Part shown: positions 8,704 to 16,318 of the stretch, piece by piece | How positions within the stretch are numbered: the first letter of the stretch is position 1 | Layout of the letters: every line of letters begins with the position of its first letter | Assembly: GCA_002353295.1 (NCBI GenBank) | Contig: DEJG01000020.1 | Location: 22,115-86,114 of the forward strand | Source: Prevotella sp. UBA2754 | GTDB taxonomy: Bacteria; Bacteroidota; Bacteroidia; Bacteroidales; Bacteroidaceae | Direction of reading: 5' to 3' | Length of the DNA: 64,000 bases | Made by a program: the position numbers and the translations under genes | The notes under the pieces: generated by a model | Told to the model about the DNA's origin: nothing | The model's database searches: none | Seen by the model: only the letters and a program-made list of their open reading frames with translations

Positions 8704-9318
8704 CTACCCCATTATCCCCTCAATCACGTCAAATAGCTTGTACATCTGCGAGTACGACCTGTACACTTCCGGTTCCTTGGAGCGCAAGTCTTCAAGCTCC
8801 CGCGAAATATCAATGGCTCGCGCCATGTCACCCTTCTCCTTCAACTCCCGGTAGATATGCGTCTTGTTGAAGAAGGCTTCCGTCTTGTCGTAGTTCGGGA
8901 TATGCCTTTTCAGCGCCTGCGCCACGGCATCGTAGTCAGCATACTCCTTGCTTGACGGACCGGACATATAGTGCATCAGGAACCAGTACTCCGTACAAGG
9001 ACTGGACTCCACAAAGATAATATCTGGATTTTCCCGCTTCAGCGTATTATAATGCTCCATCTTCTCGCGATTTCCCTCTATCACATCCATATCAATCAGG
9101 CACAGCACGTAGTCATAACCCGCCCTCAGGCGCTCCTGGGCCAGTCTTACAATGTCATCCACGTCCGAATGCTTGGGGATACCGGGCACCAGACTGAACC
9201 TGTACCGCTCCGTGGTACGCATGTCGTCCACATAGCGATACTCCGTCAGCCCCTCGCCAATGATGGCGATGCTCTTCCGTACCTTCCTATTCACTGCCCT
9301 CTTCTCCATAGTACTCAT
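8704..9318 (-). CDS. rloB: RloB-family protein
   Basis: A 204-residue protein of the RloB family. Visible motifs are IIGEGLTEYRYV (Glu22) and YVLCLIDMDVIEGN (Asp76, Asp78), an arrangement like the Glu and DxD of TOPRIM nucleases, followed by SSPCTEYWFLMHY, which is typical of RloB. The reading frame overlaps the end of rloA by 32 bp (23 bp if the ATG at 9309 is used), so the two are probably translationally coupled. RloA/RloB pairs were first noted beside type I restriction genes and are treated as defence modules. The ATPase-plus-TOPRIM logic recalls PARIS, but that is analogy. Confidence 0.8.
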   Translation of the reverse strand: MSTMEKRAVNRKVRKSIAIIGEGLTEYRYVDDMRTTERYRFSLVPGIPKHSDVDDIVRLAQERLRAGYDYVLCLIDMDVIEGNREKMEHYNTLKRENPDIIFVESSPCTEYWFLMHYMSGPSSKEYADYDAVAQALKRHIPNYDKTEAFFNKTHIYRELKEKGDMARAIDISRELEDLRSKEPEVYRSYSQMYKLFDVIEGIMG

Positions 9319-10612
9319 CCATATCCATGTAAATACTATCCAGGAACGGCAGGTTCACCAGTTTCTCCTGCCTGTAGGCGTTGTACACCGACAACGTCTT
9401 ATGCAGCCCGAGCGTCGATAGCCTCACCAACTGCGTCTCCCCGCCATCATTTTTGTCTGTAAACCAGATTACATCCCTGCGGATGTAATCTTCATCCAGC
9501 AGGTTAATGTCGTGCGTCGAAAGCACCAACTGCCCTCCCCGCTTGCTGTTCACAAGGAACACCTTGATAAAGTACGACAGCAACTCATAGTGAATGCTCG
9601 TCTCCACCTCATCGATGGGCAGTATCACACCACGAACCAACAGGTCATACAACAACGTCGCCAGCCCCATATACCGCTTGGTTCCCCTCGACTCCAATCC
9701 CTCGTCCAGTTCCTTGTCTCCATTGCTGGTATGATGCACAAAATATATCTCATCCGAGTGCAGCGTTCCTTTCTTCAGAATCTCCTCCTTCGCCTTCTCC
9801 GGCATACCCGGGGTGTTCTTGATCATCAGTTCCATTTCGGGCGTAATGCTCATTTCCTCCTCGTGAATGGAAATATCCGAGATATTGAAGTCCGATGCCT
9901 TCAGGAAATGCAGGATGAACTTCTTCAGCCGCCCGTCCTTGTTCCTCTGGATGCGACGCTTGGTGAAACTCATTAGGCTGCTCTGCGGATACATGATAGG
10001 AGCAACCCTGTTGGAGAAGAACTCGTACACCAGATTCAACCTCGACTGCTCCACATTCGAATTCCCGAATGCAGCAATCACCGTCTGGTTGTTGATGGTA
10101 TTACCGATGATGGCCTCCCTGCTTTTCTTCAACAGCCCCACCTTACCGCCAAAGGCAACCTCTGTCGATGCCGTCTCCGCATTATAGGTGCGCTTATACA
10201 GCAACGTAGGCTGTGCGGAGGAATACACCTGCAACGTCTCCTCGTAGATGACCTTATTGTCCAGCACCAGATTGAGCCGATACTTCTCACGGTTCAGATA
10301 GAAAGTCATTTCGAACGCCGTCCGTTCCTTGTCTGACACATCGTCCAGCAAGAATGGCACCACCCCAATCTCGTCGCCCTTGTTCAGGCTGTCATTCACC
10401 ATAAACTGCGCAAAGAAGTCCAGCGCCTTCAAGACATTAGTCTTTCCGGAAGCATTGGAGCCATAGATACACCCTATCTTTAGCAGCGACACACCGTCCG
10501 CCACCTCCTCCGTGTATATATCCCGCGACGTATCGTCGTTTGTAGGGATAAAACTCAGCGTCTGCTCATCGCGCAATGAGTAGAAGTTCCTGATTTTGAA
10601 TTCCGCTATCAT
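9287..10612 (-). CDS. rloA: RloA-like AAA/ABC-type ATPase
   Basis: A 441-residue ATPase of the AAA_15/AAA_21 (OLD/SMC-like) type. Walker A is YGSNASGKTNV (50-60), a signature-like segment is ESRGTKRYM (307-315), Walker B is GVILPIDEVETS (328-339) and the H-loop is LVLSTHDINLL (363-372). The start MIAEFKIRNFYSLRDE is the usual beginning of this family. It overlaps rloB and forms the first gene of the minus-strand defence island. A Bacteroidetes-type promoter element lies just upstream. The proposed role, sensing in anti-phage defence with RloB as effector, is inferred from gene pairing. Confidence 0.82.
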   Translation of the reverse strand: MIAEFKIRNFYSLRDEQTLSFIPTNDDTSRDIYTEEVADGVSLLKIGCIYGSNASGKTNVLKALDFFAQFMVNDSLNKGDEIGVVPFLLDDVSDKERTAFEMTFYLNREKYRLNLVLDNKVIYEETLQVYSSAQPTLLYKRTYNAETASTEVAFGGKVGLLKKSREAIIGNTINNQTVIAAFGNSNVEQSRLNLVYEFFSNRVAPIMYPQSSLMSFTKRRIQRNKDGRLKKFILHFLKASDFNISDISIHEEEMSITPEMELMIKNTPGMPEKAKEEILKKGTLHSDEIYFVHHTSNGDKELDEGLESRGTKRYMGLATLLYDLLVRGVILPIDEVETSIHYELLSYFIKVFLVNSKRGGQLVLSTHDINLLDEDYIRRDVIWFTDKNDGGETQLVRLSTLGLHKTLSVYNAYRQEKLVNLPFLDSIYMDMDEYYGEEGSE

Positions 10613-10637
10613 AATCGTTCGGTTTTATATGACAATG

Positions 10638-10664
10638 CAAAGATACGACATTTTTTCTTACCAA
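10638..10664 (-). promoter_or_regulatory. Putative promoter of the rloA-rloB island
   Basis: Read on the minus strand, 10638-10645 is TATCTTTG, a perfect TAnnTTTG box of Bacteroidetes promoters, 25 bp from the rloA start. A TTG at 10662-10664 is a poor -33 match with a short 16-bp spacing. Confidence 0.5.
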
Positions 10665-10848
10665 GCGTTTTTATTTTTGAATTTCGTTCATTTTTCACGA
10701 AATTTAAATATAAACACTGCCATTTTGTCATTCTTTGACGGGTTGGCATGCAGGTTGCGTTAACAAAAACGGATTGCCCGATCCGATGTCAAACCCGAAG
10801 TCCTTGGGCAAGGCTTCACAATTGCCTGAAAGGAGCAGGAAATCGATT

Positions 10849-10980
10849 ATGGCACGAACAGTAGAAAAAGCCAGAAGCGCTGAAACCGGTCGTTTCATCC
10901 CGATGAAGGAAGCTGAGAAGCATCCTCGTACTACCGTCGTTGAGAAAGTGAAAGTCGGACCCACCAAGCGCCGCAAGTAA
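10849..10980 (+). CDS. Small basic protein, 43 residues
   Basis: Short plus-strand gene, one of very few on that strand. I chose the ATG at 10849 because the sequence from there, starting MARTVEKARSAETGRFIP and ending VKVGPTKRRK, resembles a small basic protein widespread in Bacteroidetes. An AGGAG run lies about 13 bases upstream. An in-frame ATG further upstream at 10735 would add an unlikely leader. A strong terminator follows immediately, supporting a monocistronic gene. Function is unknown; names such as multidrug transporter sometimes attached to this family have no basis in the sequence. Confidence 0.7.
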   Translation: MARTVEKARSAETGRFIPMKEAEKHPRTTVVEKVKVGPTKRRK

Positions 10981-10995
10981 CATTCTCACCATTTT

Positions 10996-11042
10996 AGAAG
11001 TCTTTTCGTGGTAGTCCCCACGACAAGGCTTCTTGTTTTTTA
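10996..11042 (+). terminator. Intrinsic terminator after the 43-residue gene
   Basis: Stem AGAAGTCTTTTCGTGG (10996-11011) pairs with CCACGACAAGGCTTCT (11018-11033), with few mismatches and a short loop, followed by a T-rich run. It lies 15 bp after the stop codon. Confidence 0.85.
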
Positions 11043-11438
11043 TATTTGTTTGATTTGTGCAATTCGTATTCAAAAAAGTTGGTAGATTTTGAGATAGATT
11101 TTTGTTCAATTTCTTGCGAAGCAATCCCCCTTGAACTTTGAACTCTTGAACTACTCTAAACACTACACCCTAAACTCTCCGTTCGAACTTGTTCGCTTTC
11201 CTCAGAAAGAACTTTAAAAAGCGACCAAATTTCTCGCTCCTCCCCACGCATAGTTCAGCAGGAACTTGGGGGCATCCACGGGGAATGCGCCCGTCTTTGT
11301 AGCTTGGCTCGTCCAGGCTCCGTGAACCTTTAATCCTGAACCATGAACCATAAGTTGTCCCTATTGAAAGTTGCTCTCTCAAACCAACAGTTTCATGACC
11401 GATTTATCTGTGTCTTGCTACGCAGATAACATCATCCT
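11043..11438. other. Gene-free stretch with short repeats
   Basis: No convincing gene. It holds an 18-bp sequence, ATTTCTTGCGAAGCAATC at 11109-11126, identical to 806-823. It also has CTTGAACTTTGAACTC-type words at about 11129-11156 and GAACCATGAACCAT-type words at about 11325-11352. An open frame at 11170-11382 on the minus strand has no family features that I can name and may be a dispersed repeat. Confidence 0.5.
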
Positions 11439-12032
11439 TCACCCATCATACCTTGCTGCAATGACCCTCCAGTCAATAATCTGCCAAAGAGCAGAAAGAT
11501 GAGCAGCACGGCGATTCTGATAATCCAGATAATACGCATGCTCCCAGACATCAAAGGTCAACAGCGGCTTCAGTCCCTTCACCACCGGATTAGATGCCCC
11601 TTGCTCCTGCGTGATTACCAAGTTGCCATCAACATCAGCCGATAGCCATACCCAGCCAGAGCCAAACAGACCGACACCCTTAGCCTCAAGCTCAGCCTTG
11701 AAAGCCTCCACACTACCCCACTGCTTCTCTATCTGTGCAGCAAGTGCCCCCTCAGGGCCTTGGACAGCCTCATCGGCAGGTTTAAACTGCGCGAAATACA
11801 TCTCGTGATTCAGTATCTGTCCCGCATTGTTGAATAGCGGCCCTGCAGGAGCCTTTCGCACAATTTCCTCCAGAGCTATATTCTCATACTCACTGTCTGG
11901 AAGCAGTTTGTTGAGATTATCCACATACGCCTGAAGATGTTTCCCATGATGGAAACCTATAGTCTCTTTACTAATCACTGGCTCCAATGCATCTGGAGCA
12001 TATGGCAATGCCATCAATTCATATTTCTTCAT
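11439..12032 (-). CDS. sodB: Iron/manganese superoxide dismutase
   Basis: Cytoplasmic enzyme converting superoxide to oxygen and hydrogen peroxide, 197 residues as usual for the family. Metal ligands are visible: His28 in FHHGKHLQAYV, the His of ILNHEMYF, and Asp and His in the signature DVWEHAYYLDYQNRR. The glycine-rich LFGSGWVWL segment is also typical. Whether it uses iron, manganese or either is not certain from sequence; Bacteroidales enzymes are often cambialistic. The start is MKKYELMALPYAPDALEP, matching family N-termini. Upstream lies a CAGCCTTC word-repeat block (12060-12128). Confidence 0.95.
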   Translation of the reverse strand: MKKYELMALPYAPDALEPVISKETIGFHHGKHLQAYVDNLNKLLPDSEYENIALEEIVRKAPAGPLFNNAGQILNHEMYFAQFKPADEAVQGPEGALAAQIEKQWGSVEAFKAELEAKGVGLFGSGWVWLSADVDGNLVITQEQGASNPVVKGLKPLLTFDVWEHAYYLDYQNRRAAHLSALWQIIDWRVIAARYDG

Positions 12033-12076
12033 ATCAATAGTTTTAGTTAATTTATACTCCTTCCATCAGCCTCAGA

Positions 12077-12109
12077 CTTCATACCTCAGCCTTCGTTCAT
12101 CCTTCAGCC
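12077..12109. repeat. 33-bp direct repeat, left copy
   Basis: Identical over 33 bp to 15474-15506, in the same orientation. It is made of words like CAGCCTTC, TTCATCC and CTTCATACC, inside a longer word-repeat block (12060-12128) ending at the 3' edge of the 692-residue gene. Confidence 0.85.
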
Positions 12110-12128
12110 TTCTGCCTTCATCCTTCGT

Positions 12129-14207
12129 TCATGTCACTTCAGAACCGCCCCCTGATCCATGATTCCTATTCAGTTTACGGATTTCATTGGTAAGACCCTT
12201 TAGTGATTTTCTGCCAAGGTAGTTTCGCGACCAGACAAGCTCTATTTTACTACACTTGGTGCATTTGCGCATTATGACGGTGCGATAGCGCCCATAGTTT
12301 TTTTTATACACTTGCCGGTATGGCATGGCTTTTATTAAGAAGCCAATAGAGTCTGGAGTGGAAGCTACATCTACCGACTTCAGTTCGCCATTTGCAGTCA
12401 ACACCCCTACGCGAAGATTATCCTCTGATTTGACCTCAACGGAATCCACATAGAATCCCTTCAATTGTTGAGCCTGCAGCCCCAACTCCCCAGCTTTCAC
12501 CCTCACAAACAACTGGCGCATTTCCTGTAATGAAGGAAGCGAGAATAGTACATTGGCATTACTTACCTGCTGTACCGTGTCGTTGAGCAGACCGATGAAA
12601 TCATAAGCCTCTTGATAGGTGGCATCAGTCACTAAACCGCTATCGCCCTGAGGATATCCCATGAAATCATCTGATCCTAAAACAACTTTCCAAAGTTGTC
12701 GTGAAACAGGCTGTGAAGAAATATAGCAAATAGTATCACGATGCACCCATTGTCCCATCTTCAACTGAACCGAGTCGTTCAGGGAGATATTGAGCGAGTC
12801 TTCATCATATTCAGGGGTTTTCGACAGCAAAATGTCATTTCCAATCCTTGACGTATTGGAATAATATCTCCAGAAATGTTTATGGGGAGGTGGAGGTGGC
12901 GGTGGTACATCACATTTTTTAGAAGTCATCACCCGTATTCTTCGAGCAGGTTCTTCATATCCACAACAACTACACTTCCTTGCAGGAGTTTCCATTATAT
13001 CATAATAATATGTACATATCCTGTCATTGATTCTTCGAGCCTCATGTGTCTCATCCACTTTAACATATTTCTCTTCTGGCCATTGATGTGGCGGGCATTT
13101 ACATTCTGTCGGAGGCTCTGGTGGACACTTCTCTTCCAAGAATTGAGATTCTTTTGCCTTTTCTTTGTATATGCAGCAATCATGCTGGCAAGCATAAGTT
13201 ACTTCATAAATAAGATATAGGTCTATACAGTTGCCGTTAGGAACCACTTCAAGAGTATCGGTAGGTATTCGAGACACTTCTTTCAGATCGTGCTCCAAAC
13301 ACCGGGAACCTACGCGTTCAAACTCAGGACGTGGTTTCTTGATGCCACATACAGAGCACTGCTCCACCACATTATACACATCAAATTCCCATGTACATCC
13401 TCCTTCGTCGGGACTGGTACTGATATGTCCTTTCTTTGTTCTTTCGGCCATGAACCATTTATGGGGAGAACAAATCGATATAAGAGAGTCAACAAGAGTG
13501 TCTACTGGTTCTTCTTCGTCTTCGTCAAACAAACTGCTCAAGTCCCTGTCACCCCTGTCAATAATATTGGCCCCACTTTCTGGAACATACATTGTATAAG
13601 TAACAGAGGGAGTGGTGGCAAACTCCGTGGAGAAAAGAACACCCCCATAATCCACTTCATAGGCAATATAGTATTTTATAGGAACATTTGTCCTGTGTTC
13701 TGGATTGTCAGGAAGTGGCATGTTCATAAAGAGATAGTCGGGCAAGAATACGGAGAACGGGCCCTCGTGCCCCCACTCGAAGTCCAGATGAATGTCTTTG
13801 TAATCTTCTTCATCTTTATTGGGGTCGTTCATGGAATAACCATAATACTTCGGATTCACGGGACGATCTGGATCAACACAAAACGACATAGGTTCCAATA
13901 CCGACCAGTTCACACCTGTATTGGTTGTGTTCTTAGGGTGGAAGATGTCCTTCTCGCGCCAAATTGTGATGCGAAGAGAGTTCTTAGTACATTTCGGAGG
14001 TGTATTCTGAAATGTGAACTTCAATTCCCATCCATCGTCATCAGCAGTACCATTACCCATGATTTGACTCCCCTTAACACGGGTCAGATGATGAGTTAGG
14101 CGTACCTTTGACTTTTTGGTAGGGGCTGCCCCCATGGACTGTGCACTCACCCCTACAGAAAGAGTGAGTGCACAGCAAAGTATGATAGTCCTAAACAATT
14201 TCTGCAT
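12129..14207 (-). CDS. Exported Cys-rich protein with a sulfatase-modifying-factor-like segment
   Basis: A 692-residue protein with an N-terminal signal peptide (hydrophobic ILCCALTLSVGVSAQS). The N-terminal 230 residues are unrecognised. Residues about 230-470 carry repeated units with an H-x-W and a CxxCG knuckle: SPHKWFM with CSVCGIKKPR, then PPHQWPEE with CSCCGYEEPAR. A last CTKCSKIELVW is near the C-terminus. Residues about 499-565 (QPVSRQLWKVVLGSD, then YQEAYDFIGLLND, then FSLPSLQEMRQLF) resemble the fold of formylglycine-generating/SUMF proteins, but catalytic residues cannot be assigned. It follows another exported-protein gene by 6 bp. The gene pair is flanked by identical 33-bp repeats. 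Function unknown. Confidence 0.6.
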   Translation of the reverse strand: MQKLFRTIILCCALTLSVGVSAQSMGAAPTKKSKVRLTHHLTRVKGSQIMGNGTADDDGWELKFTFQNTPPKCTKNSLRITIWREKDIFHPKNTTNTGVNWSVLEPMSFCVDPDRPVNPKYYGYSMNDPNKDEEDYKDIHLDFEWGHEGPFSVFLPDYLFMNMPLPDNPEHRTNVPIKYYIAYEVDYGGVLFSTEFATTPSVTYTMYVPESGANIIDRGDRDLSSLFDEDEEEPVDTLVDSLISICSPHKWFMAERTKKGHISTSPDEGGCTWEFDVYNVVEQCSVCGIKKPRPEFERVGSRCLEHDLKEVSRIPTDTLEVVPNGNCIDLYLIYEVTYACQHDCCIYKEKAKESQFLEEKCPPEPPTECKCPPHQWPEEKYVKVDETHEARRINDRICTYYYDIMETPARKCSCCGYEEPARRIRVMTSKKCDVPPPPPPPHKHFWRYYSNTSRIGNDILLSKTPEYDEDSLNISLNDSVQLKMGQWVHRDTICYISSQPVSRQLWKVVLGSDDFMGYPQGDSGLVTDATYQEAYDFIGLLNDTVQQVSNANVLFSLPSLQEMRQLFVRVKAGELGLQAQQLKGFYVDSVEVKSEDNLRVGVLTANGELKSVDVASTPDSIGFLIKAMPYRQVYKKNYGRYRTVIMRKCTKCSKIELVWSRNYLGRKSLKGLTNEIRKLNRNHGSGGGSEVT

Positions 14208-14213
14208 AGTGGT

Positions 14214-15011
14214 CTATCCTAATACATAATTAGCATATTCGCTTGAAAGCAAATCGGAATTCAGGTAGAAATAGCCATCACGCCAACTCCATTTCTCAAT
14301 TGCAGATTTAAATAATTCCAAAATGGCTTTGTCATTCAGTTTTCTTAAATCAAGCGTCTTCGTCGTACCCATACCACCCCATGGGACATCAATTATAAAG
14401 TTCTTGCCCACGGTAATGGTCCAAAGTGTAAAGTCATCCCTGTCTTCCTGATGGAGGTTGAAATATTTTGGGTTGGCATTATTCTCGTCAACGGTAATGG
14501 TGCAGAAAATACGATATTTGAATACGAAGACATTACCTACCTGTTTCCCCAGCCACAACGTGTTCCAGCCATCGCCAGATGTGTAGCAGACCACAAACCC
14601 GTATTTACTGGCCGTTCGCGACACCATCCATTCACTTGCAGAATCATAACCTTCACTCCAACCATAGAATCGGTTTAGCATATCATCCGTGATGGGTTTG
14701 CCAACACTTTCTTTCGCGACTTTCTTACTGATATAACCGTCCTCGGTGCTCCACCATGCAGGCAATTCTGTATTGACATAATAAAGCTTGTGCTTGGTTG
14801 CCGTGACATCCCATCCCTCTTGGTTTTTTGCCTTTGGTGCATTGGCGGCTGGACGTTCTCTTACATTCACATTCACGCCCGTAGGACGTATCAACTTTGT
14901 TGGTTCCTCAAAAGTAAGATCTCCAAGTACATTTTGCGTTTGGGCCGAAGCCGAAAGTACAAGAACAAGCATTACTGTCATTGCTGCAAACACAATTACA
15001 TCTTTCTTCAT
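14214..15011 (-). CDS. Exported protein with SH3-like N-terminal segment
   Basis: A 265-residue protein beginning MKKDVIVFAAMTVMLVLVLS, a clear signal peptide ending near ASAQ. The following region (VNVNVRERPAANAPK) matches the start of bacterial SH3 domains (often written NVRSGPS), which bind cell-wall peptides or act as spacers. The remainder, rich in Trp and Tyr, is unrecognised. It is the first gene of a two-gene unit with the 692-residue exported protein and has a well-formed promoter upstream. Confidence 0.6.
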   Translation of the reverse strand: MKKDVIVFAAMTVMLVLVLSASAQTQNVLGDLTFEEPTKLIRPTGVNVNVRERPAANAPKAKNQEGWDVTATKHKLYYVNTELPAWWSTEDGYISKKVAKESVGKPITDDMLNRFYGWSEGYDSASEWMVSRTASKYGFVVCYTSGDGWNTLWLGKQVGNVFVFKYRIFCTITVDENNANPKYFNLHQEDRDDFTLWTITVGKNFIIDVPWGGMGTTKTLDLRKLNDKAILELFKSAIEKWSWRDGYFYLNSDLLSSEYANYVLG

Positions 15012-15123
15012 AGTTTTAGTCTCATTTTATTAATAAACAAAAATATTAGAAAATTTCTTTCTTCGCCGTTCCGTCTCCATGTCGAATGATGATTACGCCA
15101 CGATGTCTTTCGGATTCTAAGTG

Positions 15124-15154
15124 CAAATATACTAAATAATTCTTAGAGTCCAAA
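15124..15154 (-). promoter_or_regulatory. Bacteroidetes-type promoter for the two exported-protein genes
   Basis: On the minus strand TATATTTG (15124-15131) is the -7 box and TTTG (15151-15154) the -33 box, separated by 19 bp, as expected for the primary sigma factor of Bacteroidetes. It leaves a leader of about 105 bases before the start at 15011. Confidence 0.75.
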
Positions 15155-15655
15155 ATAAAAACAAAAAACTTTCAGTGTTGAATTGAAGTAAATTCGGAGT
15201 TTACCTCAAGTGTCTTACCATGAGAAATGTTGAATCAAAAACAACGTTTTTCAGGTAAGACAAGTCTCGAACAACATCCTCAGGTCGGTGACACGGAACC
15301 TGTCCCTCTGTCAATTTTTAGTTTGATAATTCTATCGCTAAATGCTAAACACTTCTCATGTATCTTATCACTTATATCACTCATACAAATCGCTTTGCTC
15401 TATGTCAGACGTCTGATGTATGATGTCTGATAATTATTAATTAGTTTTGTTAGTATTTCATTACACCTTCAGCCTTCATACCTCAGCCTTCGTTCATCCT
15501 TCAGCCCTCATCCTTCAAACCTCAGACCTCCTATCCGCCCTCAGACTTCAGCCTTCGTTAGGCCATCTTCAAATCAGCCTTTAATCATGAACCATGAACC
15601 TTTAACCATGAATCGTGAACCAAAAGTAACCCTGAACCAAGAATCACAATTCGTA
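15155..15655. other. Gene-free stretch built largely of word repeats
   Basis: No gene seen. From left to right it holds a GACACGGAACCTGTCCC segment (15288-15306), a GTCTGATG repeat (15409-15431), a long CAGCCTTC/TCATCC block (15465-15560) that includes the right copy of the 33-bp direct repeat, and a GAACCATGAACC block (15583-15645) that ends at the S23 gene. Confidence 0.65.
15474..15506. repeat. 33-bp direct repeat, right copy
   Basis: Identical over 33 bp to 12077-12109, same orientation. The two copies bracket about 3.4 kb with the two exported-protein genes and their promoter. Confidence 0.85.
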
Positions 15656-16126
15656 TCACTTACCTTTTACTTTCTGATTCATCGTTTTCACGATAGAAGT
15701 CAAAAGTTTAAGTATACGGTCCATATCCTTTTTAAGTGATTCGTACTGTGATTCGTTAATGTAGCCATTGTCATGCAAAAGGTTCAGCCAGTAATCCGTC
15801 TCATCTGCCTCTTTATATGCTATTGACATCTTAGACAAGAAGTCTGCATCACTTTGAGCATGTTTGCTCTCACGTACATTAGCTCCAATAGAAGTCCCAC
15901 TCCTGTATATCTGCTTTGATATGACGTACTCCTTATACTCAGAATCCTCAGTCAGGTATTGAAACAATCTCGTAATCCTACATCCTAAGTCATAGCTCAG
16001 TTCATGAATCCCTGCACTTGCCTTTTCGTCTTCGCTCATCAAAGGAGCTAACTTGCCTCTTTTAGGCTTGTATTGCACCTTTGGTGCAGCCGTCTTTTTC
16101 TTGTATGTAGATTTCTTATATTCCAT
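15656..16126 (-). CDS. Four-helix-bundle (S23-type) protein, second copy
   Basis: A 156-residue protein. After a basic N-terminal extension rich in Lys (YKKSTYKKKTAAPKVQYKPK), the S23 fold is recognisable: ELSYDLGCRITRLFQYL, ISKQIYRSGTSIGANVRES, DFLSKMSIAYKEADETDYWL and the final LKKDMDRILKLLTSIVKT. The GTSIGANVRES motif is the family's best mark. It differs clearly from the copy at 1665-2027 and is closer in motif to the one at 62971-63417. GAACCATGAACC words lie on both sides. Role unknown. Confidence 0.85.
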   Translation of the reverse strand: MEYKKSTYKKKTAAPKVQYKPKRGKLAPLMSEDEKASAGIHELSYDLGCRITRLFQYLTEDSEYKEYVISKQIYRSGTSIGANVRESKHAQSDADFLSKMSIAYKEADETDYWLNLLHDNGYINESQYESLKKDMDRILKLLTSIVKTMNQKVKGK

Positions 16127-16138
16127 TGAAAATCAATC

Positions 16139-16215
16139 ATTCACCATTAACATTGAACCATGAACCATAAATTGCCGTGAACCATTAATCGTGAACCCTG
16201 AACCATAAGTTGCCT
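16139..16215. repeat. GAACCATGAACC word repeat upstream of the second S23 gene
   Basis: Eight or so imperfect copies of GAACCAT/TGAACC/TAATCGTGAACC, the same words that lie on the other side of the gene (15583-15645). Shorter traces occur at 8619-8650, 11325-11352 and inside the gene at 23377-24486. Confidence 0.75.
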
Positions 16216-16318
16216 TGGCATTGCTCAACTATTGATTATTACTAACTTAGTTTTTCTGTGAAACAGGTACCCGTCCCCCCCGTTCCTCTGTCGCCACAAA
16301 TCTTCTAATAACTATTTC

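Noticed and set aside
10735..10848. N-terminal extension of the 43-residue gene from the ATG at 10735
   Set aside because: The extra peptide has no family resemblance and the ATG at 10849 matches the usual start of the protein.
11170..11382. Minus-strand open frame of 70 codons
   Set aside because: No recognisable family, and part of it is made of GAACCATGAACC words; more likely dispersed repeat sequence than a gene.
12060..12128. Possible CRISPR array in the word-repeat blocks (also 15465-15560 and 16139-16215)
   Set aside because: The words are only 7-11 bases, imperfect and directly abutting, with no equal-length spacers and no cas genes.
13290..14099. Long plus-strand open frame of 269 codons
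   Set aside because: It lies fully opposite the 692-residue exported-protein gene, which has a signal peptide and regular motifs; the plus-strand translation has no family features.
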